From assembly GCF_020509005.1 (NCBI RefSeq), contig NC_063017.1, positions 1,054,001 through 1,118,000 on the forward strand: DNA of 64,000 nucleotides, written 5' to 3'. Positions 22,483 to 34,999 of the stretch are shown piece after piece; positions within the stretch are counted from its first letter, which is position 1, and each line of letters begins with the position of its first letter. The notes under the pieces are model-generated. The model was not told where the DNA came from. It worked only from the letters and a program-made list of their open reading frames with translations, and ran no database searches. The stretch is from Fulvia fulva (taxonomy: Eukaryota > Ascomycota > Dothideomycetes > Mycosphaerellales > Mycosphaerellaceae). The position numbers and the translations under genes were made by a program.

Positions 22483-24830
22483 AGGATATACTGTCCTTCC
22501 TTAGGCTAGCTAACTTCTATAGGAGGTTCGTTAATAACTTTTCCGGTATTGTTATGCCTTTAACCGACCTTATACGCGGTAGCGTACTTAAGAATCGTAT
22601 ACCCTTTGTATAGAGCCTAGACTACTAAAGTGCGTTCGAGACCCTAAAGGTAGTATTCTATAAACGCCTAGTATTAGTACATTTTAACATTACTAAGCCC
22701 TACGTCGTAGAAACTAATTCCTTAGATAGGTATATAGTTAGCGTATTGTTTTAGGTTAGAGAGGACGGTAAATTACATCCTATCGTATTCTCCTCGACAA
22801 AGATAAACCTAGTAGAATATAATTACGAGATTTCCGATAAGGAGCTAATAGCTATTATTAGAGCGTTCGAGGAATAGAGGCCGGAGCTAATAAGCGCTCC
22901 CTCTAAGGTTCTTACCGACTATAAGGGCTTAGAGTAGTTTATAACGACTAAGTAGCTAACCCGCCGATAAGCGCGCTAGAGCGAGTTCCTATCCGGGTTT
23001 GACTTTAGATAGAATATCGCCCTAGTAAGCTTAGGCCAAAGCCCGACAGCCTTACGCGCCGTAGATAAGATATAGACGATAAGGATGATATAAAATCTAG
23101 GTAGTAAGCTATATTAAAGCTACGTAATCTCCCTCTAATATACGTAAGCGCTTAAAGCTATTAGCTATAACTACTCTACGTACTACGGTCGACTAGTATT
23201 AATTAGTACTTTACGTACTCGAAGTAAACGAGGCCTCTATCGAAGAACTTATCGAGGAAGCCTATACTAAAGACGAGCTAGCGTACGGTATTAAGAAGGC
23301 CCTAGACGACAATGCTCGCACTTTACTATAAAACCTAGAAGGCTCTAGCTATATCTAACTTAGTAACTATAAGTTAGACGGTGACCTAATTAAGATCTAA
23401 GGACGTATATACGTACCGTATAAGCTTCGTCCGGAGCTAATAGCGAGGTACTACGATACTCTATTAGCTAGGTATCCTAGGCGTAAGAAGATAGTCGACC
23501 TACTTACGCGTACGTACTACTAGCCTAGTCTAGTAGTAGATGTCGCTAAGTACGTTAAGAATTGTTACCTATATATACGATCTAAGGCTTTTTATAATAC
23601 GTACTAAGGTATACTCTAATAGTTACCCGTACCCTCGGGTACCTATAAGGAGGTAGTAATCGATTACGTAGTAGAGCTACCGGACAGTTATAGTACTAAG
23701 GGCGTAAAGTATAACGCTATCCTCACCCTAACCTATAGACTTACTAAGAGGAAGCATCTTATACCTAAAGTGGATTTGACCCCTAAGGTAGCGGTCGACG
23801 CCGTATTAAAGTACGTAATAAAGGATTAAGGCCTGTTCGATACGGTAGTATTAGACCGTAGTAGTTAGTAGGTAAGCTAATTCTAGAAGGCTCTAATAGC
23901 GCGTCTAGCTATACGTATAAAGATCTCGACTGCCTTTTACCCTTAGACTAATAGGTAGTTAGAACGTACAAACTAAGCTATAGAATAGTACCTACGCGCG
24001 TACGTTAACTATACGTAGGACGATTAGGTCTAGTAGTTACCTATCGTAGAGTTTGCTCTAAACAATTAATAGAGCGCTACTATAGGTATATTACTATTCT
24101 TCGTAACGCTAGGCCGTAATCCTCGAATAGAGGTGTTACCTTAGGCTACGAGCGGTAATAATACTAATCTTCCGAAAGTATAGGCCTTATCGAAGTAGTA
24201 CGTAGAAGATTTCGCGTCTTTTATAGAGAACGTTAACGTATACTATGTTATATAGCTTAGATATACCTAAGAGCGGTACGTAGACACTATAGCAAATAAG
24301 CGTAAGCCTATACTAAGATACGTAATCGGCGATAAGGTTTAGCTAGATACTAGAAACATCCGTACTCGAAGACCCTATAAGAAACTTGACTATAAGAATA
24401 TAGGTCCCTTTACGATTACCCGTAAGATTAACGTAGACGTATATAAGCTCGACCTTTAGGAAAGTATATATATATACCCGAGGTTCTATACTAGCGTACT
24501 ACGCCTAGTAAACGACGACCTATTCCCTAATTAAAGCTAAGGTCAACTACTTATCGAGGCCTCCGAAGGCGATAGTAAGGAGCTAGATAAATACGCGGTT
24601 AAGGCGACTATAGACAGTAGATAGACTAGTAGAGCTAAGAAGTATATAAAGTATACCGTCCGTTAGGAAGGTAGTACTATTATAGAAGTGCCTTATAGTA
24701 AATTAAAAGGTAGTGCCGAGGAAGCGATAGTAGATTATAAGAACCCGTTAGCGGCCGGTCTACTACCTAGATAGCGTAAGCCTAAAGGTTAGATATTAGA
24801 CGACCTAGACATCGTTACTAATAGTCGACC
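22483..24830 (+). pseudogene. G1 pol part 2: RT end, RNase H, integrase, chromodomain
   Basis: The G1 frame resumes right of LINE B with DILSFLRLANFYRRFVNNFS, the segment after the RT palm. RNase H follows at about 22640-22880 (VETNSLDRY, then [20 protein letters not shown]). Integrase runs at about 23380-24110 (YYDTLLARYP, then VIDYVVELP), with its C-terminal part to about 24520 ([17 protein letters not shown]). A chromodomain remnant lies at about 24640-24740 (KYTVR*EGSTIIEVPYSKL, with the stop at a Trp). TAG/TAA stops are frequent. The 3' UTR at about 24890-24985 contains two imperfect copies of a ~35-bp unit built on ttactacggta. Confidence 0.78.
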
Positions 24831-25082
24831 CTATAACGCCCGCGTAATATAGATATAACTTAAGGCAAGCTAAGGCTTGATATATAGTTAGCTTATCTAA
24901 GGCATACTACGGTATAATATAGACTCTCGACTTAAGGCTTACTACGGTAAGATATATAGTCTCTCTACGGTTAACCTAACGTAAGCTAGCGCTTCCTAAT
25001 AGTACGGTTCTTCCTTACGGATATACCCCGCGGCGATATGTTTCCGCGTACGAGGGCGTACGGCGGTTTAAGAGAAGGGTAG

Positions 25083-25277
25083 TATTACGGTTCACCTTAT
25101 AAGACTATACTTAGTATTACGTAACCTAGTACGCTAGCGCGCCTAGACCCTAGACCCTGACCTCGACGTTTGCTTTATCGTAGCTTCGCGACTTTCTTAT
25201 CTTCTCTTCTTCGTAGAACTTATTAGATTCTAAGGTATTAATACGTTTACGCCCTATCTTACGCCTTATCCGTATTA
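25083..25277 (+). repeat. Gypsy G1 3' LTR
   Basis: 195 bp, preceded by the purine tract aagagaagggtag and followed by the target duplication atact. It starts tattacggttcacc and ends ccgtatta. Confidence 0.9.
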
Positions 25278-25810
25278 ATACTAAACCCCGAGTATACCTT
25301 AGCTATATAATACGGCCTAAGCTCGCGGTAACTAATCTTTCTAGATAGGTTATCCTTATACGGTTTGTCGAACTTCACTATAAGATCTCCGACCTAGAAC
25401 CCTATAAAGTTAATACTACGTTTAGTATTAAAGTATTTCTTACTTAGGCTATAAAGCCTTATTCTCCGTAACTATAACTCCTAAAGACTTATATCCCGTA
25501 CCTATAATTAACGCGCCCGAATAGCTAATAGCTCCTCTATTAATCTAATAGATCCCTATTTATAGTTCGCCTATATTAGGTATTCTACCTCGATCGGGAG
25601 AATAGTATAATAGCTATATAGGATCTCCGCCGGAGTCATACCCGTAATTCTAGATACTATAGTTCTATTAGCCTAAAGTACCGTAGTAATCTATCGTTCC
25701 TAGGACTTATAGGTGTTCTTAGTAAGCTTAGCTAATATAGCTAGAATAGGTCGATATCCTACTTCTATAGTTATATTTAACTACGGGTAGTAGGGTAAGA
25801 TCCGGATATA
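25278..25810 (-). pseudogene. Gypsy G3 integrase C-terminal part
   Basis: On the minus strand this continues the integrase frame from 30853 onward across LINE copy C. It has PIL.ILAKLTKNTYKS, a GMTPAEILY-like segment, IEVEYPT, ELLAIRARQL, KKYFNTKRSINF, and VGDLVLVKFDKPYKDNLSRK. This is the usual end of the integrase core followed by the C-terminal domain. It is interrupted on the left by Gypsy G1 and continues at 13617. Confidence 0.75.
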
Positions 25811-25988
25811 GATAGATAAATAGATTTGTCATTTCCCTGTTCTAGGACCCTATCCGGCCTATATAGGTATATATCTATTGTTATATATAAAGGGAAACCC
25901 GAATAGGTGAAAACCCTTCCCGCCCCTAACTTCTCCTTATCTAGATTAGCTTTCCCTCTAAACGTACGTAGTCTATATCACTACCCCG

Positions 25989-28900
25989 TTAGCCCCCGCT
26001 CCTAGCCGGTCTCGTCGCGCTACGTCGTGTCCTCTCTTCCTATACTACTCCTACTAGGCGGTACTGTTCTAGCTAGCCCTTCTCTAGTATCTATTTCGTA
26101 ATGCGCCGTAGGTCCTTAGCGTTGTTAAGAAGTGCCCTAATCGTCCGGTTCCTCGCCTTTACTATCTACTCCCCCCTTCCTAGCGACCACCTCGGACAGA
26201 CGAGGAGTGCGTGCCGTACGTTCTAGGAGCGATAGCCGTAGGGGTAGCTAGTATTCGTGTATCCTAGAACCTTCCTCTATAATAGGTACCCCTAGAGGCC
26301 GATGTGTTCGCTTCGTAGTTAGGTTGCTATACTACTCTATACCCTCGTAAGGCGGTAGTAGATAAGCTTCGGGGGGTACTTAACCGCGGATTTTGTAGCT
26401 GACTATTCCTTAGGTTATCCCGCTAGCTAAGGGCGTCCACTATGCCCTACAACCTAGTTGTTCCACCTCTCTTTCTATAGTTGCTCTATAAACGATTTCT
26501 TACCTTCCTATTATATTACTAGCTATTCGTCCCTTGCCCGGTAGTTCGGCTCGTTTCCGGGTCGAATGCCCCTATACGCTAGTACTAATTCGCGGGCCCT
26601 TACGACTACACTAGCGATAACCTTCTATACTAGGTACTATGCCGACTTGCCTAAGTAGGAGGTCCGTAGTCCCTAGATATATAGGTCGATCGGCGGTATA
26701 GCGGTCTCGTACTTAAGCATCCTCGTTAGTATCGACTTATATGCCCCGGTGACCTTCCTTAGGCATTGGTTTTGGATCTTCGCTAGCGGCGCGACGAGTC
26801 TATTCGATAGGCAGGCCCTCTCGCCTAAGGACTATACTTAGCTACTATAGGTAAGGACTGGCCGTATAATAGCCGTATATAGAAGTCGTGACTACCGGAA
26901 GTCCGCCCCCTATATAGACGTAGTGAGCCTCTAGTATAATGCTATATTCTGTTTAGCTTTCCGTAATATTGCCTATACGTACTTCCTCTACCGTAGCGCC
27001 GGGTCTACCTATAGTCCGAGGATCCTAAGCTGATTTGCTAGGTTAGTCGTATGCCCCTATATCTAGATAGAAGCTTATATATTATAGAACCGTGGCCGGC
27101 GCGTAAAGTGTATTAGATTGTACTTTTCTAGGGCAAACCGAGCCCCGTACCTCCTAGCCTAGTCCTCGCAGATCTTGTGCTTCTCTTCTAGTAGCCTACA
27201 GTTCTCCTTAGTCGAGGAAGACTACGCTAGGATGTTTATGTCGTCTACGAAGCCGCTCGTAGCGGTGTTCTAGGATTCTAGGGCTAGGAGCAGCGTCGCT
27301 ATAAAGAAGAGGAACAGAATAGGTACTAGCGTTAAGCCTTATAGGATTCTAGTATAGACTGCTTGAAATAGGCTTCTATACTAGCCGACTAGGATCGACG
27401 TACTACGGTTTTGGAGGTAGGACCGTACGAAGTTGACAAGCTACTTAGGGAGTCCTTTCGACCTTAGGATGTAGAGTAGCCGCGGGTATAATACGTAGTC
27501 GAAGGCTCCCGATATGTCTAGGCTAAGTAAGGAAGCCACCTTGTCCCTATTCTTATACTAGATAGCCTTTACCTAAGAGGTGATAAGTTCTATCGCGGAT
27601 AGCGTCAATCGCTATAGGCGCGCACCTATCTAGGTGTCCGGGAGTAGGGAGTGTTCCTCTACCGCCTCGGAGAGTCTCGTTATAACTAGCTTCTTAAGCG
27701 CCTTCCTACGAGTATTAAGGAGCGCAATTAGGCGGTACGACTTTACCTACGTATAGTCTTCCTTCTACGGCTTACGTAGGACTACTATCGTCGATTGTTT
27801 AAAAGCTATCGGGTAGTATCCGGTCTATAGGCAGGCGTTAAAGATCGCTATAACTACTAGGGCTAGTTAATCTCTACACTTCTTTAGTAGCTCGTTTGAG
27901 ATCCTATCCGGCCCCGGGGCTTTCTTCGCCGGCAACTTCCTTAGTACAGCGGCAACTTCTCCCTCGGACACCTCCTATTAGACCGCGATGCTAGGGGCTA
28001 GGGGAGTAGAGCTGTTTATGTCGCTTAGATTAGCCTCGACTAGGGGCGGGAAGAACTTGCTAGCTAGTAGACGCGCCTTGGCCTCGGGGTCGCTAACCGG
28101 GCCACTAGGCGATTATAGCGCTAGGATAGAGAAGGAGGGGCCCTATATAGGGTCCTGTCGGGCCCATTTCGCTAGCTTCTACATCCTCTCTAGCTTGCCG
28201 GCGATTTCTTCTACTATAGCCCTCTAGCCGACTACTTTCTCCCTTCGTATTATAGCTTTCTTCTGTTAGTATACCTCCCTATATACGTTCTAGGCCTCCT
28301 CGCTATAGCTACTCGTCTATACCCGGCGGGCTCTCCTTACTTCTCTTACTACCGTAGTACACTCCGGCGTCTAGTATAGTTTAGACTATATCGTTAGTTA
28401 GGCAAGCGGAACGTAAAGTAAGGTCGCTTTTCTTATTTCGTCTATTAACCCCTAGACTACTTCGTCTATCTCGTCTTTACTATTATATTGCTACTACGCG
28501 ATCTAGACTAGCCTCTTAGAGTCATCGAGGTACGCCTAGATGTTGGCCTAGTAGGCCTTTCCCTAGTTTAGCTTAGGGGTTCTCGCTAGTATACGTTATA
28601 TCTATGTCGTAATAGAGGTCCTGACTAGTATATAGTCTAACGACGCCTCGAGTTCACGTTCGATCCTATAGTAGGTTACCGTATAGTAGTAGCTATCTAA
28701 GATCTAGGAGAGGTCGATCGTGCCTTAGAGTCCCTCTCTCTTCTAGGTACCTAGGTCCTTCGGGGTATTAAGGGCAATTGCGTTACTCGCTATTAAGTCG
28801 AGTACTTCGTCGGCTATAGGGTGCGGCTATATAAGGCTTTCCTAGGAAGGGTGGTATATATTAAAGTCTCCTACTACGATGTAGCACCCTTGTCTCTTAA

Positions 28901-29307
28901 GCGCACTGTCTAGGTGTCTATAGACCCCTAGGTCGCGGCTAGACCTCGAGGCTAGCGGTTGTATATATAGGTTATATATCTAGGTGCTACCTACGTAGAG
29001 GGAGGTAATATCGCCCCCGCCTTCTTCGTCTACGTAGTATACTACCTCCTAGTCGGATTCTAGTATCTCCTTGCTAACGGAGGAAGCACGTACGGGGTCT
29101 ACCGTCGCCTCGTAGGTATGTCGTATAGCCTAGTAACTTGTAGGTCGTTAGTCTCTTATAGTACGGGTTAATCTATAGCTCCTAGATTATAAGGACGTAG
29201 TGGACGCGCGGGTCCGCCTCGTATAGGAAATGGTTCTAGACTATATCCTTACTATAGTTAACGTTATACTAGATAATGCTAAGCGTGTCGAGGCTAGTTA
29301 TCGGTAT
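25989..29307 (-). pseudogene. LINE C ORF2, decayed
   Basis: Positional equivalent of copy B ORF2, with stops from TGG/CAG/CAA to TAG/TAA throughout. The endonuclease and RT blocks are recognisable by alignment with copy B, but no long open frame remains. Confidence 0.88.
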
Positions 29308-30433
29308 CGACAATCATTTCCTCTATATCGTCCTATATCCTACTGCCCTATACGTCCTAGTCTACGCCTATCGGCTATATACTAAAGGGGAACCGGGCCT
29401 AGTTAGATTCCCTCGCCGTAGCTAGTAGAGCACGTGGCCTCCCGTACGCCCTAGGTTACGTATCCTTTATATCGTTCTCGGCCCTAGGGCGCTTATACCC
29501 GACCGCCGCTAGTTAGTTCCGGTATAGGCTAGCCTTACGGTCGCCGTAGAATCTTAGGGCGACGGTTCTGTTTGTGATTGCCTTGTTTTTCGCTAGTTTC
29601 CGCTATAGGCATTCCGTACTATACGATAGGTAGTGCCCCGGACAGTTCGCGTACCGTCTCGTAGTTAATATATAGTCCCTAGATATATAGTCTCCTATAT
29701 AGATCGAGCAGGCCTACTTCTTTATATACGTGTAGGTTTGGTGTCTATACTGTTAGCATTTGAAGTATTAGAGGACACGAAAGGATAAGGAGTGCCTTTC
29801 TACTATCTTAAGGCTATATTGCTAGACTAGGCCTTATTCTATTGCTAGATCCGCCGCTTTCGCGTCTTATAGCTATACTATTAGCGCCGAGGCCTTCTTA
29901 CCTTCTAGCCATTTCCTATAGAGCCAAGTCGCCTTCTAGATTAGAGAGTTAAAAGTGACCGGGTTGTCCTCTTAGAGAGCGCGTAGGTGACCCTAGTTAG
30001 TTAGGTCAAACTCCTTAGGCATGTCGTGGACTAGGATCGTGAATTGTTTCGTTAAGACCTTCGCTAATGCCGTAACCTTAGATGCCTACTATAGCTATGC
30101 CTCTAGGTGCCTCCTAGTAGTAGTAGAGCTAGTATAGATCTATAGAGTGCCGTTAGACTATTAGTTCACTACGACCACCCCTAGTTAGTTAATTCGTTAG
30201 GCGAGCTCCTTATTCGATAGCTTCGTAACTTCGGCCTAGTCTTCCTTTACTACAATACGGATCGTAACTATATCGTACGTTAGGCGGGGGCCTAGTATCG
30301 ATACCGCGACCGATACCTAGCTATAGGGGTGTTGATTCCGGGTGGCCTTACTAATCGCCTAGGACGTCGTCCTTATTTCTTATTGCCCTCGGTGATACGA
30401 CAGTACAAGCGCCGTACGTAGCTAAGTGATCAT
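29294..30433 (-). pseudogene. LINE C ORF1, decayed
   Basis: Equivalent of copy B ORF1 at the same offset. The ATG at 30433 is preserved. The zinc-knuckle cysteines and histidines are partly replaced by tyrosine, and stops are frequent. Confidence 0.86.
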
Positions 30434-30852
30434 TACCTATAGAGACCGGTAAGGGAGCTAATCGTTAGTTTCTATACTTTTTGCGTCCTCTATAAGTTAC
30501 TACTAGTTGTCTTAGGGGGGCTTCGCCTATAGGGCCGTAGGCGCCGTTAGTACCGTAGCCTAGGCTACTATTGCCTAGGAGTTGCCTAATGTAGCTAGGC
30601 ACCTCCGCGGCGTTTAGAGCTAAAGAAATAGGGTGAGGAGAGCTTTAAGCTATCTAGATTAAATTAGGTAGAACTCCCTTAGTCCTAGGGGCAGTGGCCT
30701 ACTTTATATATCGTTAGAATAGCCTTGATAAGAGCTTTCGAATGTGTCTTGTTTTAGCGTAGAGATCGATGAAAAAAGCTCCGGGGTGTAATATTAATAA
30801 AGTCGATAGCTCTTCCGGGTATATACTCGGGTCGATATAAGATCCGGATATA

Positions 30853-33800
30853 CTTAATACCTATACTAATAAGCATCCTCTCTACCTCCCCTTCGTTAAT
30901 ACTAGCGTTATTAAGCACAATCTTATAGTAGTATCTATACCGGCTAAACACTATCTCGTATAAGAACTTAGTAATCGCCCGCGAATTTAGAGGCTTCCGT
31001 ACGACCTTCGCCTTAATCTACCTACTTAGAGCTTCTCGGGCGATAAGTAAGTACCCGTTTCTTTATACGTAGACAGGATCGTAGTACTACCTCTCTCCTA
31101 TAACCTACTGAGTCGATAAGTATATTTCTCCTACTCTCTAGTTACCTTCGCGAAAGTTATAAGGAGTATAAGTCCTTACCTAATTCGATACGTCGGAGAA
31201 GTAGCCCTCCTAGTAATACCGGCTAGTAATAAGATTATATACTAGCTCGGTACTCCGGTAACTATACTTTTTATAATAGTATATTACGATCTCTTTCTAA
31301 GTATTGTTATCGTCTACTACTAGCTATATCGGTGTACCCCTTCGCCGCTAATAAAACAAGAGCTTATCTCTTAAGTAGTACCGAGGACTCTTCTTAACGA
31401 GGTTTTAATACTTAGCCCGGGTAACTGTTATGTCTCGTTCTAGGGCTAGTCTTAAAAGGGAGATTAGTCAAGTCACGTGGCGGTATTCTTTAGAGAGGCT
31501 AAAGCAAGCTAAGCGAAGATGAATAATTAAGATAAAGGTCGTATTCCAATTAGTAAGATAGTAATATAAGTTGAACGCCTCGAAGCTATAAGGGCATCTC
31601 GTCGTTCCTAAATATAAAGGAGATTCGCGAACTCCTCTAAGCAGTCTGATCAGTCTAAGTATAAGCAGTCTAAGCACTCGTTATCTGAGCGCTTAGGCAG
31701 GATTCTATATAACTGGGTCACGGGAGTGTGGGGCTAATGAACGGCGGGCCCGGGATCATTCCGTAATAGTAACCCCTTCCGGTTATATTTAATGTTCTAG
31801 AATATAAGCTATAAGCTCGGAATTATTACTATACTAGGGTTCGAGGAGTCGTTTACGCTCTAGAATAACGGGAAAAGTACTAACTAGCTCGGCGTAACGG
31901 AAGAATTTGTCGTTAATTATCTTATTAATATTATCGTTAGGTTCCGTAAGCTCTTTAGCTATAGGTAGTTTACGAGAAAGTATATCCGGTCCGGAGTACT
32001 TCTTTCTATCGACATACCTTACTTAAAAGGTAAATAGCCGGATCTAGGCAACCTACCTTACTATTATAGAGTTTAGAATGTCGGATACTAGCCGATTTAA
32101 CTACTATACTAGCGTTTTAGTATCAACTTCGAGGATAAAGTCTACTCCTACGAGGTAGCGCTATACCTTCTTAAGGCCCTTTAGTACTCCGAGGTACTCC
32201 CGCTTTCCTACCTCGTACTTAGCCTCGTTTACGTTCTAGGTACCGCCCTTATACCTTACTAGGTGTCTTTGTCGAGTATTATCTAGTAATTCCTACGATA
32301 TTATATAACCCTACCTAATACTACTCGCGTTAATAGAAACGAATATCCTACTAGCTCCTAGGGCGTAGGAGATAGTCACTAACGCTAGTACTATTACTAA
32401 GAATCTAACTAGGTTCTCTTTCGAGAACTACTTGTTCTTAGTCTAGATAAACCCGACGTCCTTCCTTAAAAGCTTATTTATTAGCCGAGCAACGATTACG
32501 AACTAGGGGACCTAAATCCGGAAGTAAATATAGATCCTAATATAAACTCGAACGTCCTTTACGCACTTTAGGGTTAGCTAGTCTAAGATCTTAGCTACTA
32601 CCTTAGGAGCTAGATAGCGGCCGCTCGGGCTAGTAATATAGCCTACGATCTTTAGGGTCTTATAAAGCTACTACGACTTCTCTCCTACGACTACCGCTCC
32701 GGCCCTCTCTAGGTCCGAAAGAATAAGATTAAGGGACATAATATATTCTACGACCTATCGTCGAAGGCTAGGCTCTACTTTAGCGTTACTATAGTCCTTA
32801 GTAGGACCTTTTACGCCGATATCGTCAAGAAATAGTTTTGCTCGGTAAGAAATATAGTCTATTAACACCTTAGTTACTACCCGTACGAACTAAATAACTA
32901 AGTTCGTCGTAACCTATAGTAACGTTATGTACCGTATAAGCCTAAGAGGCGTTATAAAGGCCGTTAAGTCTCGGCTACTTTCGTTAAGCGTGATCTAGTC
33001 GTACCCCGAAAACCAGTCTACTAAAGAGGCTACTCTATACCTAGTAAAGTCTTCCGAGAACCCGTCCGTGTCTAGGGGAATGTTTATATCCCTTATCGTT
33101 ACCTCCTTTAAGAGTATAGCGGAGTTGATCAACCTGTATAGTATAGCTTTGCTATTTAGCTCGACCTTCTTCGCTACTAAGAACTAAGCATTCGTATAAG
33201 CACCTTGACTATACTTAAGAATTCTATTCTTAATTCGAGCGCGGATTATCTATTCTATAATCGCTCGTAAGCTTAGGTATAACCGAATGTTCCGCGCCTA
33301 CTACGGTTTATACGCAATCGTTATAATCTTCTAAGGAGGTATAACATTATATCTAATCTACCGTATATAGCTAAAATCCTACGCTAGGACACCTTCTCGG
33401 TTAAAGAGCATTTTATTAAATATCTATCTTTCCTTAGCCGAGAGAGCGATACTAACCTTAATACTAGCGAGCCTTTTAGGTATAGTCCTTAAGCCGCGCT
33501 CGATACTAGAGAACTTTTTAATAAGATACCTCCTATCGAACGGGCCTTACCCTACTAGTATTAGAGATTCCTTATAAAGGGCCTTCCGCTTCTAATCTAT
33601 ATCACTATCTACTTTCGACTAAGGCCTCTCGTAAACGCTCGTATTAATAGGTCTTTTCTTGTTAGGTTTTTGCTTATATATAGTAAATATATACGGCATC
33701 CTAATACCGGGTCTATATAACCCTACCTCTCGTTTCTAAGCCTACGTATTAATCTAGCTCTATTTTAGGATCTCTATAAACTAGTCGCCCTGTACGGAGT

Positions 33801-34900
33801 ATATATTTATAATGACCTACTCTTCTAGAGCGTTAGTAGTCACCTTAGCGCTTAAGTATTCGCGGTTCCCGAGTAGTTCTAGTAACTTCTTCGAATACGG
33901 GCTAAGGTCGAGGACATTTTCTCTTTATTATAATACGGGGCCGCGGTAGTTCTTAAAGTAGTCGAAGACAGTCGTGTCTATAGGCTTTAGGTTTAGCTTT
34001 GTTATACCTTCCTATTAATATTAATACGCCGTATTGTTCAAATACTTCGCCCCTAATACTACTACTAAGGTTTCCCCGACTAGACTCGAAAGGCGGACTT
34101 GCTTTAAAACCTGACTTCTAATGCTTATAGCGGGTTAACTACCGTAGAATAACCCGCATTCGCTTTTTTCGAGGACTATAGAAGTTCTTAAAGAGTCTTA
34201 TACTTATTAGTGCCTATAGTAGCCGTAATTATTATACTTTTACCTTTCCTACTAGTAATTATTCCCTCCTATAATCTATCGTTATAGTTACGGCCTATTA
34301 GTCGTACCTTCCTATACTAACGGCAACTAAGGATCGTAGGTAAATCTAGATTAGCGGAGACAAACATGTCGATCTAGTAGTATATACTAAATACCTAAGT
34401 ATTAAGCTTTGAAATTACCCCCTTAAACTTCGCTCTTCTACCCGCTCCTCGAAAGGACAAGTAGGCGCTAGGTGCGATAGGTAAGCTAAACTTATATACT
34501 ATCCTCGGGCTAATAATGTTGACTTTAGATCCCTCGTTAAGTAAGGCTCGAGTCTGACCTTTACTAGTCCTAAGCTTAGTAACTACCTAAGGGCTAGGTA
34601 CTATTACAAAATCGTCTAGTATACTAGAGAGACCGATTTTTTCAATGTTTTCGTACAACCCGGCGGTAGGGATAGCATCCTTACTATATAATATCGTTAA
34701 GAACACACCTATAAAGCGAGCTTAATAATTATCCCGAAAGACTTCTTTATTAGCGCCTTCTTCCTCGTCTTTATAGGTAGCGACATAACTCGTACGGACT
34801 TCAGTCCCTTCTTAGCTAGCTAACTTACGGACGGTAGTAAGCTTAGACTATAGATTAGGGGTATTTGCTACTCTCCTAAACAAGGCAGTTTCAAACTAGC
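30853..34900 (-). pseudogene. G3 pol: protease, RT, RNase H, integrase start
   Basis: A protease-like ALLNEGSKVN lies at about 34520-34555. The family's usual Asp appears as Asn, a single TG to TA change. RT: SGYD.ITLNE near 33010, then the active site FLDDIGVKGP at about 32805-32845, a form common in one fungal Gypsy group. RNase H and a linker follow leftward. Integrase has its core at about 31420-30860 (KAKVVRKPLNSR, FLYEIVFSRYR, NEGEVERMLISIGIKYIRI), interrupted by the solo LTR. Stops are present, but some stretches stay open for 60-70 codons. No chromodomain is seen. Confidence 0.72.
31426..31768 (-). repeat. Solo LTR with target duplication gtaac
   Basis: A 343-bp sequence flanked by gtaac (31421-31425 and 31769-31773). 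On the minus strand it starts tattacggaatga, matching the TGTTACGG start of the other LTRs here, and it ends at a TAACA terminus (tgttatgtc on the plus strand). It contains a TATA-like ttatata and an E-box cacgtg at 31474-31479. CA and TG are far more frequent than in the surrounding Gypsy G3. It most likely arose by recombination between the two LTRs of an element of a family otherwise absent from this window. Confidence 0.82.
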
Positions 34901-34999
34901 GACTATACCGAAACTAGTCCCGGGTATTAACGTTTAGAAACGTAGTCTAAAGGATTTGATCAATCTAATAGGTCACTCCCTCCTCCTTAGTAACGGGCC

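Larger units (their letters stand above)
13622..25277 (+). mobile_element. Gypsy G1, chromovirus with a nested LINE
   Basis: An LTR retrotransposon with 195-bp LTRs (13622-13816 and 25083-25277) and a perfect 5-bp target duplication atact on both sides. The internal region holds gag and then pol ending in a chromodomain. It is interrupted by LINE copy B at about 17503-22482. Without the LINE the element is about 6.7 kb. It is heavily RIPed, in sharp contrast to the LINE inside it. It inserted into minus-strand Gypsy G3. Confidence 0.9.
25811..30836 (-). mobile_element. LINE copy C (Tad1-like), full-length, RIPed
   Basis: Collinear with copy B (offset 8310-8311). The target duplication taagatccggatata occurs at 25796-25810 and at about 30837-30851, and excising the insert restores the integrase frame of Gypsy G3. 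The 3' tail is (ATCT)n on the left with one changed unit. The conserved 5' end is reached at about 30752. A further ~85 bp before the duplication is unique to this copy. RIP is heavy but a little lighter than in copy A, with more TG/CA kept. Confidence 0.9.

Noticed and set aside
30754..30951. 65-codon minus-strand ORF spanning the LINE C 5' junction
   Set aside because: Its N-terminal half is Gypsy G3 integrase. The frame merely runs through the target duplication into the LINE leader, so it is a chance fusion.
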